From Gammaproteobacteria bacterium (lineage in GTDB: Bacteria; Pseudomonadota; Gammaproteobacteria; Coxiellales; Coxiellaceae), in contig JAJFJO010000283.1 in the NCBI GenBank assembly GCA_021774015.1, positions 1 through 11,667 of the forward strand: 11,667 nucleotides of DNA, given 5' to 3'. Of this stretch, positions 1-6,299 are shown one piece after another (the first letter of the stretch is position 1; each line of letters begins with the position of its first letter). A program made the position numbers and the translations under genes. The notes beneath the pieces were generated by a model that saw only the letters and a program-made list of their open reading frames with translations, searched no databases and was not told the DNA's origin.

Positions 1-160
1 AGTGACCAATAAGAGTGATGCGCCCAATGGGTTCATCTTCTGTTTCTACAAACTCCTTGAGCTGATCAAATACCAATGCCTTAAGATTATAATGGCGACC
101 CAAAAAATCAGCATCTTCACTCGTTTCATCTTCTAAAGCCACAATAATATGTTGAGACAT
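1..160 (-). CDS. Hypothetical protein, N-terminal 53 residues (runs off window)
   Basis: I do not recognise this protein. Only the N-terminus is present: the frame starts with ATG at 158-160 and runs off the left edge with no stop. A GGTGGG Shine-Dalgarno just upstream (about 164-169) supports the start. The visible part begins MSQHIIVALEDETSED, is acidic, and contains a hydrophobic stretch RITLIGH right at the window edge. There is no signal peptide or membrane segment in what can be seen. It lies about 200 bp downstream of, and in the same direction as, another unrecognised gene (363-1031), so the two could be related in function, but no motif shows this. Function unknown. Confidence 0.6.
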   Translation of the reverse strand, partial: MSQHIIVALEDETSEDADFLGRHYNLKALVFDQLKEFVETEDEPIGRITLIGH

Positions 161-282
161 AACCCACCTACATAACTCACCGCTAAATGCGCTGCTTATG
201 TGCATCTACTGTATAATTTGATAATTGATATATTGCTATTAAAACCAAACTCTAAAACGGACCATAAAAAATACACCACCCA

Positions 283-300
283 GGGAATAATCTTATTCCC
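283..300 (-). terminator. Possible terminator hairpin after the 222-residue gene
   Basis: A perfect 8-bp inverted repeat, GGGAATAA and TTATTCCC with a 2-nt centre, lies about 60 bp after the stop of the minus-strand gene at 363-1031. On that strand a run of six T follows only after about 10 further bases, so it is a poor match to a classic intrinsic terminator. It could equally be a palindromic protein site upstream of the gene ending at 1. Confidence 0.25.
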
Positions 301-362
301 TAACACTATTTTGCTACGCAATTGAAAAAATAATAGTTCAAAAACTGTAAGATACTACCAAA

Positions 363-1031
363 CTAAGCTGTCGCAGCACGCTGAAGCACTGGCCCTTCTT
401 TCTTATAAACCAACCTAGAGCTCTCAGGATTCAACAAGGCATCTACCAAAGAATCTTTCCCTATTGTATTTATAGAAAGGTCGTCACCAAAACCTTCAAT
501 CTTAATATTATCTTCACCTATAAAAATAAGTGTACCATTACATTCATTGTCGCCTAGCGGAGCATAAACAGCATCAACAGTAAATTCGGCATCACGTAGC
601 TCTTCACGCACAGTCTCGACAAAACGCTCTAAGCTAAAACTTCCCGCCTCACCAGAAAAATGTCTTACAGTAGCCATGGGCTGCCTGCTCACTAAAAGCG
701 TCAAACTAATGTCTGACGACGCGCACCCTTTTAATTTCTTTCGTAACTTATCCGCAAAATCAGTAGGTTTTGTCGTAGCACAAATACTCTTTGGATTACT
801 ATCAACCACAACCACCCTAGTGATGTCAGCGGCGTCAGCTGGTGTTAACACATCGTCCCAGCCACACACCTTATGTTGCTCTTGCCCTTGAGCAGCAACA
901 TACCCTTTTTTGGGCGAGTTCAAAAAGCGAAAAAGATTATCGCTTATGGTTTGTACTGCACTGCGCCCAGGATTAAGAGCTTTTTCAACCCTAGCACGGT
1001 CCTTCTCTGAACAAATAACTAACACAGTCAT
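363..1031 (-). CDS. Hypothetical protein, 222 residues
   Basis: I do not recognise this family. The protein is soluble-looking, with no signal peptide or transmembrane segment. It starts with a beta-strand-like hydrophobic stretch (MTVLVICSE) and has a second one, RVVVVDSN, near residues 71-78, followed by a helix-rich Lys/Arg segment. A third hydrophobic strand (GTLIFIG) lies near 166-172. This alternation suggests an alpha/beta fold, but no catalytic motif is evident. The ATG at 1029-1031 is preceded by AAGGAA at good spacing. The gene stands alone, with about 200 bp to the next gene on the same strand. Base composition is close to that of hemL, and nothing indicates it is broken. Confidence 0.6.
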   Translation of the reverse strand: MTVLVICSEKDRARVEKALNPGRSAVQTISDNLFRFLNSPKKGYVAAQGQEQHKVCGWDDVLTPADAADITRVVVVDSNPKSICATTKPTDFADKLRKKLKGCASSDISLTLLVSRQPMATVRHFSGEAGSFSLERFVETVREELRDAEFTVDAVYAPLGDNECNGTLIFIGEDNIKIEGFGDDLSINTIGKDSLVDALLNPESSRLVYKKEGPVLQRAATA

Positions 1032-1245
1032 GACGATTCCTTAAACGGCCTTGATATATGGCAATCCTACCACACACTCCCTACCAATTACACCCGCGTT
1101 TTAGGTGAAAACTTAACCGGCCTGCAACCAGTTGATTCTATTGATTTTGCATTGCGCACCATGGCTCTTCTTTTGTCTTGATAAACTGAAAACGCAGCGA
1201 AATCTTGATACAAATTGGCAGCCGCTAAATAGTTGCTTTAGTACC

Positions 1246-1542
1246 TTAAAATGCCTGCAGCTGCCTAATGATGGTTTTTAAAAGCGGGTCGATGAGTTGA
1301 TACCCATCACTCGATTTTTCAAGAAAATCCTCATCCACCAAGTACTCCAGCCCCCTCAATGCACTCGCACCCGACAGGTCTGCTCGCTTTAAAAACCCCT
1401 TCCCTGTTAGCGACTTATTAATGCCACTCGCCACAGCAACCAATAATTTCTTGTGAACAACTGTTAACGACTTTGTTTCTAAAAGCAAATCATCGCGCTT
1501 TTTCTCAACCAGCTCCTCCCAGGATCGCCTTACCGTATTTTT
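1246..1542 (-). pseudogene. 5'-truncated remnant of an archaeal-type AAA ATPase (C-terminal winged-helix part)
   Basis: The open frame reads without interruption from about 1542 to a stop at 1246-1248. Its residues resemble the C-terminal helix-turn-helix part of the archaeal ATPase family (AAA ATPases of the PF01637 kind). A helical lead-in (RRSWEELVEKK) is followed by a segment like LTVVHKKLLVAVASG, a winged-helix segment (SGASALRGLEYLVDEDFLEK), and the typical ending GYQLIDPLLKTII. The N-terminal P-loop ATPase domain is absent, and in this frame a stop codon appears at 1600-1602 with no similarity in between. The only in-frame start candidates are weak (TTG near 1486-1488, no convincing Shine-Dalgarno). 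I therefore read it as a decayed gene; a very small expressed winged-helix protein of about 80 residues cannot be excluded. A perfect inverted repeat sits 40 bp beyond its broken end. Confidence 0.55.
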
Positions 1543-1581
1543 TGAAGGTAACTTAATTACGCATGAACAACACTCGCAATT

Positions 1582-1628
1582 AATTCCAGAATATGAATTT
1601 CACAATATGAAATTCATATTCTGGAATT
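1582..1628. repeat. Perfect 21-bp inverted repeat with 5-nt loop
   Basis: The left arm 1582-1602 (beginning AATTCCAGAATATG) and the right arm 1608-1628 (ending TTCTGGAATT) are exact reverse complements over 21 bp, separated by CAATA. It lies between the 3' end of the MFS gene and the broken 5' end of the ATPase remnant. Neither side has a T-run, so it is not a normal intrinsic terminator, although its transcript would fold strongly and could protect or end the hemL-MFS message. It may also be a mobile palindrome or a deletion scar tied to the ATPase gene. Confidence 0.85.
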
Positions 1629-1667
1629 GTCGATCTTTTCACCAGCTACCTGATTTTTAATGATTTT

Positions 1668-2900
1668 TTATTTGGCCCCGCCCCGAACAAAGCGCCTATA
1701 AACACCCAGTGCGATTAGCACCATACCCACAATAGACGTCGCCAATGGTAGCTGGGTGTTCTCTGGCAGTAACACAATAAAGAAACTAATCAGACTGCCG
1801 CCGCAAATAATCAAGAAGCCTGAGAGTGCACCCGCAATGCCTGCCGCCTGCGGAAATGGTAAAATCATTCCCGCAGTGGCCGTTGGGTAAATAATCGAGT
1901 CGCCCATCAACACAAAAAACATCGGCACCACAATGACCCATAAATTAACAACGCCAGCCAATGCAAAAATCAACATGATAACGCTGGAAACCAGCATCAG
2001 TATTAGAGCCATCATCACCGTTGTATTTGCATTCACTCGTGATGCCATAACAGAGCTGATCGTCGAGCCACACAAATAACCCGACGTGATAATAATAACC
2101 ACCCAGCCATAATGCACAGGTGATAACCCCAAACGGGTTTGCAACAAAAAAGGAGAAACTAAACTAAACGCCACAATCACACCATACATCATAACCAAAC
2201 AAAAACCATAACCCATAAATTCTCGATGTTTTAAAACGGTTTTATAATTATTGATTATTGCACCAAGCTGCAACGTTTGCCTATGCTCTTGTGCTTGTGT
2301 CTCACGGAAAAATAGCAACACAAAAATCAACAGCACCACACCCAACAACACCAGAGCTAAAAAATTAAATCGCCAACCCAGATAATGCTGAACATACCCT
2401 CCCATCACCGGGGCAACTAAAGGCACAACCGCCCACACAATAGAGTTATACGCACTCGCTTGTATTAAGGCCTTACCATCAAATGCATCCCGTAAAATAG
2501 TGCGTGATAATACACTGCATGCTCCACCACCAAACCCTTGCAACAAACGCATCGCAATTAACATTTGAATATTTGTAGCTAACACGCACCCAGCGCTACC
2601 TAAAATATAAATTACAGTCCCAACGATAAGCATCGGGCGACGACCATAGCGATCAATCAAAGGGCCATACAGCAACTGTGAGGCAGCATAGGTAATTAAG
2701 AAAGCTGTCATAGTTGCCTGAATTAAATTACTACTTACACCCAAGCTTGACGTCATTGCCGGCATCGATGGCAAGTATAAATCCATCGAAGATTGACCCA
2801 CCGTAATTAAAAACAGCGAGATGAATAATGGCCACGACCAATACCCAGTCGATTTGCTCTGAGTTGGTACTAAATCACTCTGTGTCTTTAATAGCGCCAT
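1668..2900 (-). CDS. MFS multidrug efflux transporter, Bcr/CflA family
   Basis: A 410-residue inner-membrane protein with about 12 hydrophobic segments, the usual length for Bcr/CflA drug:proton antiporters. Family signs are the first-helix motif MDLYLPSMPAM (residues 40-50), the MFS motif A GPLIDRYGRRPML in the loop after helix 2 (79-91), and RLLQGFGGGACSVLSRTILRD (about 118-138), typical of this subfamily. The family exports drugs or small metabolites using the proton gradient; the substrate here is unknown. The ATG at 2898-2900 follows AGGA with a 7-nt gap. It starts only 20 bp after hemL on the same strand, so the two are probably cotranscribed. Nothing links it to the terpenoid operon, which lies on the other strand beyond rubredoxin. 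Confidence 0.9.
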   Translation of the reverse strand: MALLKTQSDLVPTQSKSTGYWSWPLFISLFLITVGQSSMDLYLPSMPAMTSSLGVSSNLIQATMTAFLITYAASQLLYGPLIDRYGRRPMLIVGTVIYILGSAGCVLATNIQMLIAMRLLQGFGGGACSVLSRTILRDAFDGKALIQASAYNSIVWAVVPLVAPVMGGYVQHYLGWRFNFLALVLLGVVLLIFVLLFFRETQAQEHRQTLQLGAIINNYKTVLKHREFMGYGFCLVMMYGVIVAFSLVSPFLLQTRLGLSPVHYGWVVIIITSGYLCGSTISSVMASRVNANTTVMMALILMLVSSVIMLIFALAGVVNLWVIVVPMFFVLMGDSIIYPTATAGMILPFPQAAGIAGALSGFLIICGGSLISFFIVLLPENTQLPLATSIVGMVLIALGVYRRFVRGGAK

Positions 2901-2920
2901 ACATGCATCCTAAAATTTCG

Positions 2921-4231
2921 CTAAACAATTTGTGCAAAAGCACGCTCTGCTGCATCAAGCGTGCGCGCTATTTCATCGCCACCATGAGCAATAGATACAA
3001 AACCCGCTTCAAAAGCTGAAGGTGCCAAATTAATTCCTGCTGCTAACATCGCATGGAAAAACTGCTTAAATTGATCCGCGTTACAGGCAACAACTTGCGA
3101 ATAAGACGTCACCTTTAATTCTTCTGTAAAAAATAACCCAAACATACCACAACGATAGTTCGCCGTTAATGGAATGTTGGCTGCTTGTGCGCGCTGCAAT
3201 AGACCCTCAATAAGCTGTTGCGTTGTTTGCATCAGCCCATCGTATACACCGGGTTTTTGCAGCTGCTTCAAGGTTTCTAGCCCCGCCGCCATCGCAACTG
3301 GATTTCCAGATAACGTTCCTGCTTGATATACAGGACCAACTGGCGCCAAATGATTCATGATGTCCACACGACCACCGAATGCACCCACCGGCATTCCGCC
3401 ACCGATGATTTTTCCAAGCGTGATTAAATCGGGAGTCACATCATATAAACCACAAGCACCTGTTGGGCTCACGCGAAATCCCGTCATCACCTCGTCAAGT
3501 ATTAATAACGCACCATGCTGATTACACAACTCACGCAAACCTTCAAGAAAACCAGCATTAGGCAATACCATATTCATATTGCCAGCGATAGGCTCTACGA
3601 TAGTCGCTGCAATATGATGTTTATGTGATTGAAATAATTGCTCAACGGAATCTAAATCATTAAACGTAGCAACCAATGTTTCAGCTGCAGCACCTTCAGT
3701 AACGCCTGGTGAACTCGGCACTCCTAATGTCAATGCACCTGAACCGGCACTCACCAGCAAGCTATCTGTATGACCGTGGTAACAACCCTCAAACTTGATA
3801 ATCTTATCCCGCCCCGTGAACCCTCGCGCTAAACGAATTGCCGACATGGTCGCTTCCGTACCAGAATTGACCATGCGAATTGTATCAATCGCTGGAATTA
3901 AACCACAGATCATTTCTGCTAACTCCACCTCTAGCTCACATGGGGCACCAAAACTTAGGCCGTTTTGTGCTGCTTTAGTCACCGCTTGTAATACAGCTGG
4001 GTGAGCATGCCCTAATATCATCGGGCCCCAAGAACCCACATAATCAATATAACGCCGACCATCTACATCAGTCATATAAGCCCCTTGAGCCGACTGGATA
4101 AATCGCGGCACTCCACCGACGGACTTAAAAGCTCGCACCGGTGAATTCACCCCGCCAGGAATCACATCTTGCGCACGTTCATATAAGGTTTTGCACTTGG
4201 TAGGGCTGGCATTGTCAGAAAGGGTTGGCAT
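2921..4231 (-). CDS. hemL: Glutamate-1-semialdehyde 2,1-aminomutase
   Basis: This enzyme converts glutamate-1-semialdehyde to 5-aminolevulinate with pyridoxal phosphate, the last step of the C5 route to haem, in the cytoplasm. The protein has 436 residues, normal for the family. Visible marks are the N-terminal IPGGVNSPVRAF (24-35), SGTEATMSA for phosphate binding (123-131), YHGHTDS (151-157), the DEVMTGFR segment (246-253) whose Asp contacts the cofactor ring, and the Schiff-base lysine K274 in LGKIIGGGMPVGAFGG. The ATG at 4229-4231 is preceded by GAGGA about 7 nt away. It is the first gene of a probable two-gene unit with the MFS gene and is transcribed divergently from the rubredoxin gene. 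It appears complete and conserved, so it is a good marker of the native chromosome. Confidence 0.97.
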   Translation of the reverse strand: MPTLSDNASPTKCKTLYERAQDVIPGGVNSPVRAFKSVGGVPRFIQSAQGAYMTDVDGRRYIDYVGSWGPMILGHAHPAVLQAVTKAAQNGLSFGAPCELEVELAEMICGLIPAIDTIRMVNSGTEATMSAIRLARGFTGRDKIIKFEGCYHGHTDSLLVSAGSGALTLGVPSSPGVTEGAAAETLVATFNDLDSVEQLFQSHKHHIAATIVEPIAGNMNMVLPNAGFLEGLRELCNQHGALLILDEVMTGFRVSPTGACGLYDVTPDLITLGKIIGGGMPVGAFGGRVDIMNHLAPVGPVYQAGTLSGNPVAMAAGLETLKQLQKPGVYDGLMQTTQQLIEGLLQRAQAANIPLTANYRCGMFGLFFTEELKVTSYSQVVACNADQFKQFFHAMLAAGINLAPSAFEAGFVSIAHGGDEIARTLDAAERAFAQIV

Positions 4232-4248
4232 ATTTTCATCCTCGGTTT

Positions 4249-4276
4249 ATTATATAGCGTAATGTTACTAGACAAA
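4249..4276 (-). promoter_or_regulatory. Candidate sigma-70 promoter for hemL
   Basis: On the minus strand a consensus -10 hexamer TATAAT is present at 4249-4254. A weak -35 match (TTGTCT at 4270-4275, or TTTGTC one base further) lies 15-16 bp upstream, slightly short of ideal. It sits in the 57-bp gap between the divergent hemL and rubredoxin genes. The leader would be very short and the start would fall at or next to the Shine-Dalgarno, which lowers confidence. Confidence 0.35.
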
Positions 4277-4288
4277 TGAGACGCCATT

Positions 4289-4462
4289 ATGCCATACAAA
4301 AAATACCTTTGCTTACTCTGTGGATTTATTTACGATGAAGAACAGGGTTGGCCTGAAGACGGTATCAAGCCTGCCACACACTGGGATGATGTCGCTGATG
4401 ACTGGATGTGCCCAGACTGCGGCGCGATGAAAGAAGATTTCGAGATGATTGAAATTGAATAG
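4289..4462 (+). CDS. Rubredoxin, 57 residues
   Basis: A small one-iron electron-transfer protein of the cytoplasm. The four cysteine ligands are in place: C8 and C11 in CLLCGF, and C41 and C44 in CPDCGA. The rest of the fold signature is also visible: aromatic residues near the N-terminus (YKKYL), GWPEDGI (20-26), and DDWMCPDCG before a C-terminal DFEMIEIE that is common in gammaproteobacterial rubredoxins. The partner reductase or oxidase is not in the window. The start at 4289 has only a weak GAG Shine-Dalgarno; an ATG at 4276 is out of frame. It is divergent from hemL with a 57-bp gap. The gene is complete and ends with TAG. Confidence 0.93.
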   Translation: MPYKKYLCLLCGFIYDEEQGWPEDGIKPATHWDDVADDWMCPDCGAMKEDFEMIEIE

Positions 4463-4503
4463 TCTATTGTCCTAGAAAGTGTAGTTGAACGCGTTTTCTA
4501 GGA

Positions 4504-4686
4504 TCATCTGAATAGCTCGCTTAAGATAATCACACGATCGAAGTAAGCACGACCCACAAGAGCGTCCATTGCACCTTCAGTTGTAATTAAAACCTTTTGT
4601 ATGCTGAACTTACGTGGAATTTCAAACAATTCCAACTTACGCTCGAAAGGCTCAATAACACCCGTGCCTACTTTATTATCAGGTGG
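4504..4686 (-). pseudogene. Degraded C-terminal fragment, probably of an ATPase/PD-(D/E)XK-type protein
   Basis: An uninterrupted minus-strand frame of about 60 codons ends at a TGA (4504-4506) and is closed upstream by an in-frame TAA (4687-4689). It has no ATG near its beginning. Its residues include FERKLELFEIPRKF, then KVLITTEGA and a final VIILSELF. The pattern of a helix, a hydrophobic strand with LITT-G, and a C-terminal hydrophobic V-x-L-x-x-LF resembles the end of the nuclease-like C-terminal domain found on some AAA ATPases. The assignment is by remembered pattern only. It appears to be the tail of a gene whose front has been lost, like the remnant at 1246-1542. The hairpin block at 4705-4800 starts right at the broken end. 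Confidence 0.4.
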
Positions 4687-4704
4687 TTATATTACATTCC
4701 CTTG

Positions 4705-4800
4705 TTTCTGGCGATTTTCAACCCGCCAAAAAACGCCAGATTTAGCCAATACAGCAAAAATCTGGCGTTTTTTCAACGGAATAAAATCGCCAGGTTTGCT
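4705..4800. repeat. Tandem pair of imperfect palindromes (CTGGCG/CGCCAG), REP- or terminator-like
   Basis: Four alternating copies of one hexamer occur at 4708 (CTGGCG), 4734 (CGCCAG), 4762 (CTGGCG) and 4788 (CGCCAG), spaced 26-28 bp. Read as units, 4705-4746 and 4759-4800 are imperfect direct copies of a hairpin with a 54-bp period. Read as one structure, the inner arms 4728-4743 and 4758-4773 pair perfectly over 16 bp around a 14-nt loop, and the outer arms 4708-4718 and 4783-4793 pair over 11 bp. The inner stem is flanked by A6 and T6 runs, so it could end transcription in both directions, separating rubredoxin from the terpenoid operon. The repeated-unit layout also fits a REP-type mobile palindrome. 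Confidence 0.7.
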
Positions 4801-4847
4801 AAAAACAACCAACACCTGGCACTTAACTAGTTACATCAAGAGCAAAA

Positions 4848-4882
4848 GTGGGCTGTGTTGCAGCAAAAAATGCAACACCCAC
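4848..4882 (+). promoter_or_regulatory. Hairpin in the upstream region of the terpenoid operon
   Basis: GTGTTGCA (4855-4862) pairs with TGCAACAC (4871-4878) around an A-rich loop, and GTGG/CCAC extends the stem past a 3-nt bulge. No T-run follows, so this is not an obvious terminator. It lies about 115 bp before the HMG-CoA reductase start and could be an operator or leader structure. The function is inferred from position only. Confidence 0.35.
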
Positions 4883-4904
4883 CTTAACTTATAACATACT
4901 GATT

Positions 4905-4930
4905 CCATGCAAGCTTAAGGTTTTGCATGG
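4905..4930 (+). promoter_or_regulatory. Second leader hairpin before the HMG-CoA reductase gene
   Basis: CCATGCAA (4905-4912) and TTGCATGG (4923-4930) form a perfect 8-bp inverted repeat with a 10-nt loop, 66 bp upstream of the HMG-CoA reductase ATG. AT-rich -10-like words follow (TATAAC at 4943-4948, TATATT at 4950-4955), but none has a -35 word at a good distance. I can only say that the operon promoter is probably here; the palindrome is a candidate operator. Confidence 0.35.
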
Positions 4931-4996
4931 CAGAACACATTTTATAACCTATATTAATGACAGGTGTGAGTATTCTTTAAAAAGAGTTGACAGACC

Positions 4997-6289
4997 ATGA
5001 GTAGTGAAAGCTATAGATTAAAAGAGTTTAGCGGCTTTTCAAAGCTAGATAGAAAGCAACGATTAAAAGTGTTGCTTCAACTAGGCTTTATTAGTGATCA
5101 TCACTGTGCTCAGATACAGTCAAACCAAATGCTAGATTTTTCACATGCAGAAAACTTCATTGAAAATGCTATTGGATATTATGCTTTACCATTGGGTGTT
5201 GCAGTTGGGTTTGTTATTGATGATGAAGATGTAATTGTCCCTATGGCCATTGAAGAAACATCGGTAGTTGCCGCCGCATCAAAAACAGCAATCTGGATAA
5301 GAGATAATGGCAGAATTGAAACTAAAAGTGAGGGGAAATTATCAATTGGGCAACTTCAAATAGCAAAACTTAAAGATCCAAAAAAATTTGATGTGTTACT
5401 AGAAAAGAACAAAAAAGCATTGATTGAAGATCTTAATAAAGGCATTGCATCTTCAATGGTGAAGCGTAGTGGTGGTGTTAAAGATTTATATGTTCGAAAA
5501 ATTAAACGGCCTGATAAAGGCATAATGGGTGTCATTCATATTCTTGTAGACACTTGTGATGCCATGGGAGCAAATATAGTTAATCAAATATGTGAATCCA
5601 TTAAAAACCCTATAGAAAATTTAACGGGAGAAAAAATTAATATCTGCATTCTTTCAAATATGAATGACCAAAAACTCACCCAAGCGAAAATTATACTTGA
5701 AGGAATTGACCCTATACTGGGAAACAGCATCGCTGAAGCATCGTTGTTTGCTGAAATTGATCCTTATCGTGCAGCAACTAATAATAAAGGTGCTTGCAAT
5801 GCAATGGATGCTGTTTTAATTGCTACAGGCAATGACTGGCGGGCAGTAGAATCAGGCGTGCATGCATATGCTGTACAAAAAGGACGATACCAAGCAATTA
5901 CCAAATGGAATTATACCGACGGCTTATTGACTGGTGTTTTAAAAGCACCAATAAATGTCGGAATTATTGGCGGCATTACCAATCTTCACCCTACAGCGCT
6001 AGCTTGCCTAGATATCCTAAAAGCGACATCAGCAGAGCGGCTAGCACAAATCGTTGCAGCAGTCGGTTTAGTACAAAATCTAGCAGCTTTACGGGCTCTA
6101 ACCACAGATGGTATTACTTGTGGCCATATGAAACTACACATTGATAATTTATGTTGCTCAGTTAAGGCAAGTCAAATGGAGAGAGCTTCATTAAAAAAAT
6201 TATTAGAAAAAATTCTCAAGAAAAATAAAAGTATTTCTCATAAAGATGTAAAAAATGCATTGGAGGAAATACGAAACAATAGCAGGTGA
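4997..6289 (+). CDS. mvaA: Hydroxymethylglutaryl-CoA reductase, class II
   Basis: In the biosynthetic direction this soluble enzyme reduces HMG-CoA to mevalonate, the committed step of the mevalonate pathway. The length of 430 residues and the lack of an N-terminal membrane region fit bacterial class II enzymes. Landmarks are FIENAIGYYALPLGVAVGF (54-72), the catalytic glutamate region EETSVVAAAS (86-95), DAMGAN for cofactor binding (188-193), catalytic K264 in ATNNKG, catalytic D280 in ATGNDWRA, and the general-acid H377 in CGHMKLH. The spacing K264-D280 (16) matches that of the Pseudomonas mevalonii enzyme (K267-D283). The start has only a weak AAAGAG/GAG Shine-Dalgarno, about 10 nt upstream. 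It is the first gene of the terpenoid operon, and the next gene starts 10 bp after its stop. The C-terminus is Lys/Asn rich. Whether it uses NADH or NADPH cannot be read. Confidence 0.95.
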   Translation: MSSESYRLKEFSGFSKLDRKQRLKVLLQLGFISDHHCAQIQSNQMLDFSHAENFIENAIGYYALPLGVAVGFVIDDEDVIVPMAIEETSVVAAASKTAIWIRDNGRIETKSEGKLSIGQLQIAKLKDPKKFDVLLEKNKKALIEDLNKGIASSMVKRSGGVKDLYVRKIKRPDKGIMGVIHILVDTCDAMGANIVNQICESIKNPIENLTGEKINICILSNMNDQKLTQAKIILEGIDPILGNSIAEASLFAEIDPYRAATNNKGACNAMDAVLIATGNDWRAVESGVHAYAVQKGRYQAITKWNYTDGLLTGVLKAPINVGIIGGITNLHPTALACLDILKATSAERLAQIVAAVGLVQNLAALRALTTDGITCGHMKLHIDNLCCSVKASQMERASLKKLLEKILKKNKSISHKDVKNALEEIRNNSR

Positions 6290-6292
6290 GGT
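6288..6292 (+). promoter_or_regulatory. Ribosome binding site that sets the start of the kinase-isomerase fusion
   Basis: GAGGT lies 7 nt before ATG 6300 and overlaps the TGA stop of the HMG-CoA reductase gene. The longer in-frame ATG at 6255 has no Shine-Dalgarno, would lie inside the previous gene, and would add 15 residues that do not belong to the GHMP fold, whose first strand begins right after 6300. Confidence 0.7.
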
Positions 6293-6299
6293 AAGTGTT

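Noticed and set aside
1088..1237. A minus-strand open frame of about 50 codons (contains AANLYQDFAAFSVYQ) between the 222-residue gene and the ATPase remnant
   Set aside because: It has no good start or Shine-Dalgarno and no family that I recognise. It could be another decayed fragment, but the evidence is too thin to list it as a gene.
1668..2900. The Bcr/CflA transporter as a possible exporter of the diterpene
   Set aside because: It is on the opposite strand, 20 bp after hemL and separated from the terpenoid operon by hemL, rubredoxin and a likely terminator, so its position gives no support.
4289..4462. Rubredoxin as an electron donor for diterpene tailoring
   Set aside because: It sits next to hemL as in ordinary gammaproteobacterial chromosomes and is separated from the operon by about 530 bp with palindromes; no P450 or hydroxylase is present.
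4597..4894. Overlapping plus-strand frames of 77 and 97 codons in the gap before HMG-CoA reductase
   Set aside because: They run through the palindrome block and oppose the degraded minus-strand fragment. Their residues show no domain pattern and the starts lack ribosome binding sites.
4705..4930. A CRISPR-like array from the repeated short palindromes
   Set aside because: Only two imperfect copies of one unit plus two unrelated hairpins are present, without uniform repeats or spacers, and no cas gene is nearby.
6255..6299. A 15-residue N-terminal extension of the kinase-isomerase fusion from the upstream ATG
   Set aside because: There is no Shine-Dalgarno, it overlaps the HMG-CoA reductase gene by 35 bases, and a well-placed GAGGT precedes ATG 6300, where the GHMP fold begins.
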